Of a stretch of DNA of 35,072 nt, positions 1 to 6,278 are shown piece after piece. The first letter of the stretch is position 1. Every line of letters starts with the position of its first letter. The notes beneath the pieces were generated by a model, which saw nothing but the letters and a program-made list of their open reading frames with translations, was not told where the DNA came from and did not search any database. The translations under genes were made by a program, and so were the position numbers. The DNA is from an uncultured Clostridia bacterium (GTDB lineage Bacteria; Bacillota; Clostridia; TANB77; CAG-508). The stretch is from assembly GCA_934168305.1 (NCBI GenBank), contig CAKPNF010000014.1, positions 1-35,072 on the forward strand, in the 5' to 3' direction.

Positions 1-2
1 TA

Positions 3-79
3 TGGAGCCACTTCTCAGATTCGAACTGAGGACCCCCGCATTACAAGTGCGGTGCTCTGGCCAACTGAGCTAAAGTGGC
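3..79 (-). tRNA. tRNA-Thr (anticodon TGT)
   Basis: The complement folds as a complete cloverleaf. The acceptor GCCACTT pairs with AAGTGGC, the anticodon loop is CTTGTAA (anticodon TGT), the T-loop is TTCGAAT, and CCA is encoded after the discriminator. It is the last gene of a three-tRNA minus-strand cluster (Lys, Glu, Thr), 5 nt after tRNA-Glu, and is probably cotranscribed from the promoter near 319-347. Confidence 0.95.
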
Positions 80-84
80 ATTCT

Positions 85-159
85 TGGTGACCCCTACGGG
101 AATCGAACCCATGTCTCCGCCGTGAAAGGGCGATGTCTTAACCGCTTGACCAAGGGGCC
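85..159 (-). tRNA. tRNA-Glu (anticodon TTC)
   Basis: The complement is a full cloverleaf. The acceptor GGCCCCT pairs with AGGGGTC with one G-T wobble, the anticodon loop is CTTTCAC (anticodon TTC), the T-loop is TTCGATT, and CCA is encoded. It is the middle gene of the Lys-Glu-Thr cluster, separated from tRNA-Lys by a long perfect hairpin. Confidence 0.95.
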
Positions 160-167
160 ATATATAC

Positions 168-204
168 AAAGAACTAAATAATTTTAGAAATTATTTAGTT
201 CTTT
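168..204 (-). terminator. Perfect 17-bp hairpin between tRNA-Lys and tRNA-Glu
   Basis: Positions 168-184 and 188-204 are perfect inverted repeats around a 3-nt loop. The stem is AT-rich and directly abuts the CCA end of tRNA-Lys. A weak T-rich stretch follows on the minus strand. It could be a partial terminator that lowers expression of the two downstream tRNAs, or a processing stem that frees the Lys 3' end. The hairpin is seen; the function is inferred. Confidence 0.5.
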
Positions 205-280
205 TGGTGAGCTATCCGCGACTCGAACGCGGGACAACTTGATTAAAAGTCAAGTGCTCTACCACCTGAGCTAATAGCCC
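205..280 (-). tRNA. tRNA-Lys (anticodon TTT)
   Basis: The complement gives acceptor GGGCTAT/ATAGCTC, anticodon loop CTTTTAA (anticodon TTT), T-loop TTCGAGT and encoded CCA. It is the first gene of the tRNA cluster, about 40 nt after the predicted promoter. Confidence 0.95.
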
Positions 281-318
281 ATCACCAATGTTCCAACACT
301 AACTCGGAACGCTTTTAT

Positions 319-347
319 ATAATACTATACTTTTTTTAATATGTCAA
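319..347 (-). promoter_or_regulatory. Sigma-A type promoter of the tRNA cluster
   Basis: On the minus strand, a consensus -35 TTGACA (342-347) is followed after 17 nt by a -10 TATTAT (319-324). Transcription would start near 310 and read through tRNA-Lys, -Glu and -Thr. Confidence 0.75.
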
Positions 348-433
348 TACATTTGTTAAAATTTTTTAAAATTTTTTCTATTTTTTTTATTTTTCGACAC
401 TTTTTCACAAATGCATTGACATTTTTATCATGA

Positions 434-619
434 TTAAGCATTTAGTTTTGCGATTACTTCTTCTACATCTATCCCATGAACGTCACATGCTTCTTCTAAT
501 GTTTCCATTTGTGAAGCTGGACACCCTAAACAATGCATTCCAATTTCTAATAGAATTTCTGCTTTTTCTGGTGCTTTTTCTAAAATTTCACCAATTGTTG
601 TATCTTTATCAAATTTCAT
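434..619 (-). CDS. DUF1858 domain protein (hybrid-cluster-associated disulfide family)
   Basis: A 61-residue protein that is essentially one DUF1858 domain. It begins MKFDKDTTIGEILE and carries the CxxC motif of the family (HCLGCPAS, about residues 29-36), preceded by the typical EILLEIGMH helix. The family is thought to be a small redox or metal-binding module; its exact role is unknown. The start is ATG at 619, preceded by AGGAGGAAGCAC, a strong ribosome binding site. It stands alone, upstream of the tRNA cluster on the same strand and divergent from the secretion operon. Family assignment is confident, function is not. Confidence 0.85.
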   Translation of the reverse strand: MKFDKDTTIGEILEKAPEKAEILLEIGMHCLGCPASQMETLEEACDVHGIDVEEVIAKLNA

Positions 620-674
620 TGTGCTTCCTCCTTGTATATTTTTTGAAATTTTATCACATTTTTTATGAAAAGTA

Positions 675-703
675 TAGACAAATTAAAAAAATTGTTGTAT
701 ATT
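675..703 (+). promoter_or_regulatory. Candidate promoter of the VirD4 operon
   Basis: TAGACA (675-680), a 17-nt spacer, then TATATT (698-703) on the plus strand. It lies in the divergent intergenic region between the DUF1858 gene and the secretion operon. On the opposite strand, TTGTCT at 676-681 could serve as a -35 for the DUF1858 gene, so the two promoters may overlap. Both are AT-rich matches and therefore tentative. Confidence 0.4.
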
Positions 704-728
704 TTATGTCTAGTAAGGCGGTGATATT

Positions 729-878
729 ATTTTTAGACTTATTGATTTATTTTTTATCATATTTATTATTAATCTTTTTATCACTTTATATTCATTATAT
801 ACTTTTTTCGAAGTGAAAATTTTACATACTCTTCAAGGTTCAAAATTAAAAATTAAAAAGGAGGTTTTAAAATTTTAA
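729..878 (+). CDS. Possible small membrane protein with ATT start
   Basis: An open frame of 49 residues with one strongly hydrophobic segment (IDLFFIIFIINLFITLYSLY). It is preceded at 715-721 by AAGGCGG, one mismatch from a perfect Shine-Dalgarno, with a 7-nt gap to an ATT codon. Its TAA overlaps the first codons of virD4. There is no ATG, and no homology is recognised. The layout copies that of virD4 (strong SD, 7 nt, ATT). In DNA this AT-rich, a hydrophobic frame can arise by chance, so this is a low-confidence call. Confidence 0.2.
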   Translation: MFRLIDLFFIIFIINLFITLYSLYTFFEVKILHTLQGSKLKIKKEVLKF

Positions 879-2569
879 AATATAAAATATTTTTTTGTAT
901 TATTTTTGTATTTATTTCTTGTTTAATTTGTTTCCATATTTTTTATCCAATTTATTATTCAAACGAAATTATTATAACATATGGTATACATCCATTTGAT
1001 ATTTGTACTAAAAACCCATTACTTTGGAAATATATAAAAATAACCTTTATTTTTACATATATTTTTTCTAATATTATTTTTTCATATTTTTTATTTAATA
1101 AATTTTTTCTAAATATTTTTTCTAAAAAAATTAAAAAAAATAATAAAAATAAAAATATTAATTATAATAATTCAAAATTTAATTTAATAATTGGAAAAGA
1201 TTTAAATTCAAAAAATAATATATTAATTCCTGAAAGTGGTCTATATCAAAATTTTTTAATTACTGGAACTATTGGCTCTGGTAAAACATCATCAGCTATG
1301 TACCCTTTTACAGAACAACTAATGAAATATAATAGTAAAAATATTAATGATAAAATTGGTATGCTTATTTTAGATGTAAAAGGAAATTATTGTAATCAAA
1401 TTTTAAAATATGCAAATTTATATAATTTAGAAAAAGATGTTATTATTATTGGTTTAAATTCTAATAATTTTTATAATCCTTTACATAAACCAAATTTAAA
1501 ACCTATTGTACTTGCAAATAGATTAAAAACAATATTAACCTTATTTTCTGAAAATAACTCAGAATCATATTGGCTTGATAAGGCTGAACAGATTTTAGCT
1601 GAGTCAATTAAATTATGTAGATTATATAATAATAATTATGTTACTTTCTCTGAATTGCATAAGTTAATTACAATTCCTGATTATTATAAAGAAAAAATAA
1701 AAATATTAAAAGAACTTTTTATTGCTTCTAAATTAAATTCAAAACAGGTTTATGAATTAAATGAATGCCTAAATTTCTTTCAAAAAGAATTTGAAAATTT
1801 AGATTCAAGAACAAAAGGAATTTTAGTTTCTGAAATTACAAGAATAACAAATACTTTTATTTCTGATTATGATATTTTTTCTACCTTCTCTCCTCCCAAA
1901 GAAAAACTTAATTTTTTTGGATTTGAAGATGTTTTAAAGTATGGAAAAATAGTTGTACTTAATATGAATATTTCCGAGTATACTGTACTTTCTAAAATAA
2001 TTGCCACATATTTAAAATTGGATTTTCAAACAGAAATATTAACATCTTTATCTCATGGAAATATAAAAAAATCAGCATTTATTTGTGATGAATATGATAA
2101 ATATTGTACAAAGACAGATAGCGAATTTTTTTCCTTAAGTAGAGAATCAAAGTGTATAAATATAGTTAGCACTCAAAGTTATTCATCTTTAAAAAACACC
2201 TTAAAAGATGATTCATCTGTAAAAGTTATAACTCAAAATCTTATTAACAAAATTTGGTTTAGAACGGATGATATATTTACTATAGAAGAAGTTCAAAAAC
2301 AACTGGGAAAAGAAGAAAAAGAAAAGATTTCAAAAACCATTTCAGAAAATGCAAAAGAAACAAATTTTAGTTATATTACTAACACTTTAAATTCCAAAGA
2401 TTCTAATATTTCCGAATCTTACAATTCTTATTACCAAACAGATTATATTTATGATACAAACTTTTTTACTAGACAACTTGAAACATTCACTGCACTTACT
2501 TTTTTATCGGATGGTAACAAAATTTATGAACCACAAAAAATTCAAATGTTACCTTATTTTAAAAAATAA
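872..2569 (+). CDS. VirD4/TraG-type coupling ATPase, ATT start
   Basis: A T4SS coupling protein, which recruits substrate to the secretion channel at the inner face of the membrane. The frame is open from 872. Two N-terminal membrane segments (about residues 5-25 and 60-80) are followed by Walker A GTIGSGKTSS (about 132-141), a VirD4-like LILDVKGNY motif, and Walker B FICDEYDKY (D406, E407). The C-terminal RTDD...LGKEE region is also typical. The first in-frame ATG (1298) lies after the P-loop, so it cannot be the true start, and no in-frame GTG or TTG exists upstream. AAGGAGG at 858-864 sits exactly 7 nt before ATT 872, giving 565 residues. It heads the operon with the pilin, VirB6-like and PrgI-like genes. 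Family confident; start codon inferred. Confidence 0.85.
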   Translation: MLKYKIFFCIIFVFISCLICFHIFYPIYYSNEIIITYGIHPFDICTKNPLLWKYIKITFIFTYIFSNIIFSYFLFNKFFLNIFSKKIKKNNKNKNINYNNSKFNLIIGKDLNSKNNILIPESGLYQNFLITGTIGSGKTSSAMYPFTEQLMKYNSKNINDKIGMLILDVKGNYCNQILKYANLYNLEKDVIIIGLNSNNFYNPLHKPNLKPIVLANRLKTILTLFSENNSESYWLDKAEQILAESIKLCRLYNNNYVTFSELHKLITIPDYYKEKIKILKELFIASKLNSKQVYELNECLNFFQKEFENLDSRTKGILVSEITRITNTFISDYDIFSTFSPPKEKLNFFGFEDVLKYGKIVVLNMNISEYTVLSKIIATYLKLDFQTEILTSLSHGNIKKSAFICDEYDKYCTKTDSEFFSLSRESKCINIVSTQSYSSLKNTLKDDSSVKVITQNLINKIWFRTDDIFTIEEVQKQLGKEEKEKISKTISENAKETNFSYITNTLNSKDSNISESYNSYYQTDYIYDTNFFTRQLETFTALTFLSDGNKIYEPQKIQMLPYFKK

Positions 2570-2587
2570 ATTTAAAGGAGGATTTTT

Positions 2588-2929
2588 ATGATTTATTTTA
2601 ATAAAAAAATTTTTTATATTTCATTTATTGTTTTATTTTCAATTATCTTTTTATTTTGTTTAAGTAATTTTTGTTTTGCTTTAGGTGAACCAAAAATTGT
2701 TTCAAAAATTAATTCTGCTTTTGAAAATATTGAAAGTTGGATTTTAAAACTTTCTACTCCAGCAGCAGCCGTTGCAGTTGGAACAGGTGTATTTATGAAA
2801 AAATTCAGTTTTGGTGATGAAGAAAAAATACGAACTGGAAAAAAAATTATTAAAGGGTCTTTATTTTCTTATGCTTTTATTCTAGCAATAGACTTAATTT
2901 TATCTGCAATAAAATCATTAGTTAGTTAG
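2588..2929 (+). CDS. TrbC/VirB2-like T4SS pilin subunit
   Basis: A 113-residue protein with a signal peptide (hydrophobic core about residues 12-27, likely cleavage after CFA at 31). A mature part follows with two hydrophobic stretches (around STPAAAVAVGTGVFM and SLFSYAFILAIDLILSAI) separated by a charged loop GDEEKIRTGKK. This is the usual layout of Gram-positive VirB2/TrbC-like proteins. The ATG is preceded by AAAGGAGG with a good gap. It lies 18 nt after virD4 and 8 nt before the VirB6-like gene, so it is cotranscribed. The role as pilus or channel subunit is inferred from the fold pattern and the neighbours. Confidence 0.75.
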   Translation: MIYFNKKIFYISFIVLFSIIFLFCLSNFCFALGEPKIVSKINSAFENIESWILKLSTPAAAVAVGTGVFMKKFSFGDEEKIRTGKKIIKGSLFSYAFILAIDLILSAIKSLVS

Positions 2930-2937
2930 GAGGAAAA

Positions 2938-3813
2938 TTGGAAGAAACAAACGTAACTCAAATTATAATTGATACTATTAATACTATTTTAGGTAATTTA
3001 TTTAGTTCTATAGATAATAATTTATATTCTTTATTAGATGATATTACTTTTATAAATTCTGATATTTTAAATGATAAAAATTTTGAAAAAATTTTTGGAA
3101 CATCTACATCGAATGGAATTTTATTAATTGCTAATTCTCTTCTTTTAGGAATAATTTTGTACTTTGCAATAAGATACCTGCTTTCTCATTTTACATATAC
3201 CCAAGTTGAAAATCCTCATAGTTTTTTAATTAAATTAATAATTTGTGGAATTTGCATGAATTTTTCTTATTTTTTATTATCGCAATTTTTAGATATTTTT
3301 TCTAATATTTCTTTGGCTATTAGAAATCTAGGAGAAGATTTATTTAATAAAAATATTTGTTTTTCTGAATTGATTTTAGATATAAATACAAATATTTCTG
3401 TGAACACTTCATCTATTGATATATTTTCTTTAGATGGTTTGATAAAAGGATTTATTTCTGTTTCACTTTTAAATTTAGTCTTTTCGTATTCTTTTAGATA
3501 TATATTAATAAAAGTTTTTGTTTTAATTACTCCTTTTGCAATTTTATCTAATTCTTTGAATTCTACTTCTTGGTTTTTTAAATCTTGGTTTAAAAATTTA
3601 TTTTCTTTATTATTTATTCAAATTATTGTTTCAATAGTTTTATTAATTTTATTTTCAATTGATTATTCTTCTTCTAATCTTTTTTCTAAATTTATTTATA
3701 TAGGAGGTCTTTATGCTTTAATAAAATCTAATTCTTTTGTTAGAGAATTTTTAGGTGGAGTTTCCACAGATTTTTCACAAAATGTGAATAACTTTTCTAG
3801 ATTTTTAAAATAA
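2938..3813 (+). CDS. VirB6/TrbL-like polytopic membrane protein, TTG start
   Basis: A 291-residue protein with about five to six membrane spans (for example GILLIANSLLLGIILYFAI, IIVSIVLLILFSI and the final FIYIGGLYALI). An amphipathic N-terminal region precedes them. This matches the VirB6/TrbL class that forms the inner-membrane part of the T4SS channel. The start is TTG at 2938, 4 nt after AGGAGG; no ATG is available near the N-terminus. Position between the pilin and PrgI-like genes supports the call. Sequence identity within this class is generally low, so the assignment rests on topology and context. Confidence 0.7.
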   Translation: MEETNVTQIIIDTINTILGNLFSSIDNNLYSLLDDITFINSDILNDKNFEKIFGTSTSNGILLIANSLLLGIILYFAIRYLLSHFTYTQVENPHSFLIKLIICGICMNFSYFLLSQFLDIFSNISLAIRNLGEDLFNKNICFSELILDINTNISVNTSSIDIFSLDGLIKGFISVSLLNLVFSYSFRYILIKVFVLITPFAILSNSLNSTSWFFKSWFKNLFSLLFIQIIVSIVLLILFSIDYSSSNLFSKFIYIGGLYALIKSNSFVREFLGGVSTDFSQNVNNFSRFLK

Positions 3814-3855
3814 TTATTTTATATTTTTATTTTATGTTATTTTTAGGAGGCTTTT

Positions 3856-4143
3856 ATGAAATTTATTTTTCCTCAAAATTATAATTTTAAAAATAAGTTA
3901 TTTGGAGTAATAGAATATAGCACTATTATTTTAAATTTAATTTGGGATTTATTTGTATTTTTTTTTATTAATTTTCTTAATAATTTAAATATTAAAATAT
4001 TTTTATTTGTTATATTTTGCTTTCCACTTTTATTATTTAGTTTTTCTGGTTTTAATGGAGAAAATATATTATATGTTATAAAATATGTATTTAGATTTTT
4101 AATCAAACAAAAATTGTATCTTTTTTATAAAAATAACTTTTAA
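3856..4143 (+). CDS. PrgI/VirB3-like small membrane protein
   Basis: A 95-residue protein. A short N-terminal segment (FPQNYNFKNKLFGVIEY) is followed by two close membrane helices (about 26-43 and 47-64) and a basic C-terminal tail rich in aromatics. This is the PrgI/VirB3 plan, in which the protein partners the VirB4 ATPase at the membrane. The ATG is preceded by TTAGGAGG. It is the last gene of the plus-strand operon. In related systems virB4 normally follows directly, but here virB4 lies 11 kb away on the other strand. Assigned by topology and context. Confidence 0.6.
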   Translation: MKFIFPQNYNFKNKLFGVIEYSTIILNLIWDLFVFFFINFLNNLNIKIFLFVIFCFPLLLFSFSGFNGENILYVIKYVFRFLIKQKLYLFYKNNF

Positions 4144-4153
4144 TAAAATTTCC

Positions 4154-4182
4154 TTGAATTTTTTGTCTAAAAAAGTTATAAT
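4154..4182 (+). promoter_or_regulatory. Promoter of dnaD-dnaC
   Basis: TTGAAT (4154-4159), 17-nt spacer, TATAAT (4177-4182). It lies just after the PrgI-like gene and about 50 nt before the dnaD start, which separates the replication genes transcriptionally from the secretion operon. Confidence 0.7.
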
Positions 4183-4236
4183 TGGTATTACAAATTGTAT
4201 ATTTGTATATCATTTATTTTAATGGGGGATTTTATA

Positions 4237-5226
4237 ATGAAATTAGAACAAAACGAAAAACAATTATTATTTTCAGAAACAGTAATACCAGATATTTTCT
4301 TTGCAGAACATCTATCTCAAATCCCTGGAGATTATTTAAAAATCTATTTATATTTAATATTTCTTTCAAAATATAAAAAAGATATAAAAATAAATGATTT
4401 ATCAAAGAAATTATCATTACCTGTAAAATCAATAAATGACGGATTAAAATTTTTGGAAGATAATCATTTAATTATAAAAAAGACAACAGGATTTATTGTT
4501 ACAGATTTACAAGAATTAACCTTAAATAATTTATATAAACCAAATCTTACTCAATCTAAAGAAACTGTAGAACAAATATCAAGAAATCAATCAAGAGCAA
4601 AGGCAATTGAACATATAAATAACATGTATTTTCAAGGAATTATGGGTCCTTCATGGTATAATGATATTGATTTGTGGTTCAAAAAATATAACTTTGATGA
4701 ACAGGTCATGATTAGTTTATTTAATTATTGTTATAATCGTTCAGCATTGCATAAAAATTATGTTCAAACAGTTGCTGAAGCATGGCATGCCAATAAAGTT
4801 CAGACATATAATGATTTGGATTTATACTATCAAAAACAAGAAAGACTAAATAAAATTAAAAATCTTATAGCTAAAAAACTTGGAAAGCATAATGGTTTAA
4901 CGCAATATGAAGAAGCTTATATAGAAAATTGGGTTTTAGATTTTGGATATGATATGAATATAATTGAAATTGCATTAAAAAGAACAACTTATAAGCAAAA
5001 CCCAACATTTGAATATATAAATAATATAATTAGTGATTGGCACGAAAGAAACTTAAAAACTCCTGATCAAGTTAATGCATTTTTGGAACAACGTAAAAAA
5101 CAAAACAAAGATTTAAAAGACTTAAAATCTAGTGTTTCTAAGGCAAATAAAGCTAATTATGAACAAAGACAATATAGTAATTTAGATTTTTTATATGCGA
5201 ATAATAATATAGAAGGAGATAATTAA
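4237..5226 (+). CDS. dnaD: DnaD-domain replication initiation protein
   Basis: A 329-residue protein of the DnaD/DnaB_2 family, which helps load the replicative helicase at the origin and at restart sites. The N-terminus (to about 100) is a winged-helix region with IKINDLSKKLSLPVKSINDGL. Two DnaD-type helical domains follow; the second carries the family-typical pattern YIENWVLDFGYDMNIIEIALKRT and FEYINNIISDW. I chose ATG 4237, preceded by GGGGGA; an in-frame ATG at 4195 has no SD and would lie upstream of it. The stop overlaps the dnaC ATG by one base, so the two are translationally coupled. Confidence 0.85.
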   Translation: MKLEQNEKQLLFSETVIPDIFFAEHLSQIPGDYLKIYLYLIFLSKYKKDIKINDLSKKLSLPVKSINDGLKFLEDNHLIIKKTTGFIVTDLQELTLNNLYKPNLTQSKETVEQISRNQSRAKAIEHINNMYFQGIMGPSWYNDIDLWFKKYNFDEQVMISLFNYCYNRSALHKNYVQTVAEAWHANKVQTYNDLDLYYQKQERLNKIKNLIAKKLGKHNGLTQYEEAYIENWVLDFGYDMNIIEIALKRTTYKQNPTFEYINNIISDWHERNLKTPDQVNAFLEQRKKQNKDLKDLKSSVSKANKANYEQRQYSNLDFLYANNNIEGDN

Positions 5227-6234
5227 TGTCAAATGAAGTTTTAAATTCTTTATTAAAAGAATATGAACAAAAAAAATTAAATGCTGAATTAGATTTAGAT
5301 AGAAGAAAACAAAATCTATATAAATTAATTCCACGTCTTGAAGAAATTGACGATGAATTAAATAAATTTGCAATTAATACGGCTAAAAACATTTTATATA
5401 ATTCCTCAGATTCATATACAGTAGAAAATCTAAAACAAAGAATCTCAGATTTAAAAAAAGAAAAAGAATTAATTTTATTACAAAATAATTATAATTTAGA
5501 TTATTTGAAACCTTTTTATGAATGTAAAAATTGTAAGGACACGGGATTTATTTTAGACAATAATTATAAAACAATAATGTGTAATTGTTTAAAACAAAAA
5601 TTATTGGATATTTCTTTTAACAAATCTAATATGTCTAATTTAAAAAAAGAAAATTTTAATAATTTTAATGAATTAATTTTTTCTGATGAAGTTGATTTAT
5701 CTAAATATAGATTTAATATTTCACCAAGAAAAAATATTACTAATATAAAAAATAAATGTATAGAATTTGTCAACAATTTTGAAAACCCAGATTATAAAAA
5801 TTTATTATTTGTTGGTTCTACTGGTTTACGGTAAAACTTTTATGTCGAATTGTATTGCTGCTGAATTGCTAAAAAAGGGTAAAACAGTAATATATCAAAC
5901 AGCTCCTGTATTGCTTGAAACCGTAATAGATTATAAGATGAATAGACAAAAAAATGTTGATAATAATTTTTATCAATCCGTATTGGATTGTGATTTATTA
6001 ATAATTGATGATTTAGGTACTGAAAGTTTAAATAGTATGAAATTAAGTGAATTGTTTACTATTCTAAATACTAGAATTTTAAATTTAAATAATAAGATTA
6101 CAAAAACTATTATTTCTACTAATTTAAATATTAATGATATTTTTAAAAACTATGAAGAACGTATTGGTTCTAGAATTGCTGGTTATTATGATATTTATTA
6201 TTTCTTCGGAGAAGATTTAAGATTTAAAAAATAA
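5226..6234 (+). CDS. dnaC: DnaC-type helicase loader ATPase, +1 frameshift at CGG in Walker A
   Basis: An AAA+ helicase loader of about 335 residues that needs one +1 shift. The N-terminal helical region leads to a zinc-finger-like cluster (C100, C103, C119, C121), then the P-loop VGSTGLGKT. The zero frame reads GSTGL, CGG, TAA and stops after 202 codons. Skipping C 5829 gives GGT AAA ACT (GKT) and the rest of the ATPase: Walker B LLIIDDLGTE near residue 260, a sensor region, and EERIGSRIAG (arginine-finger region). The protein should be essential, so either the shift is made during translation or the extra base is an error. The same CGG-T context recurs in virB4 and mnmE. SD GAAGGAGA precedes the ATG. 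Confidence 0.85.
5829..5831 (+). other. CGG +1 frameshift site in dnaC
   Basis: Zero-frame codon CGG inside TTA CGG TAA. Dropping the C restores GGT, the invariant P-loop glycine just before Lys. Confidence 0.75.
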
Positions 6235-6278
6235 AAGAGGGATTAAGTGGCCACCACATTAAATCCCTCTTTTTTTAT
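6234..6278. terminator. Bidirectional terminator between dnaC and gyrA
   Basis: AAAGAGGGATT (6234-6244) pairs with AATCCCTCTTT (6262-6272), with a further GTGG/CCAC inner pairing. A T-run follows on the plus strand and an A-run precedes it, so it can end both convergent transcripts. Its right edge overlaps the gyrA stop codon. Confidence 0.85.

Noticed and set aside
416..421. TTGACA on the plus strand after the DUF1858 gene as a promoter
   Set aside because: No acceptable -10 element lies 16-18 nt downstream, and transcription would run antisense through the gene.
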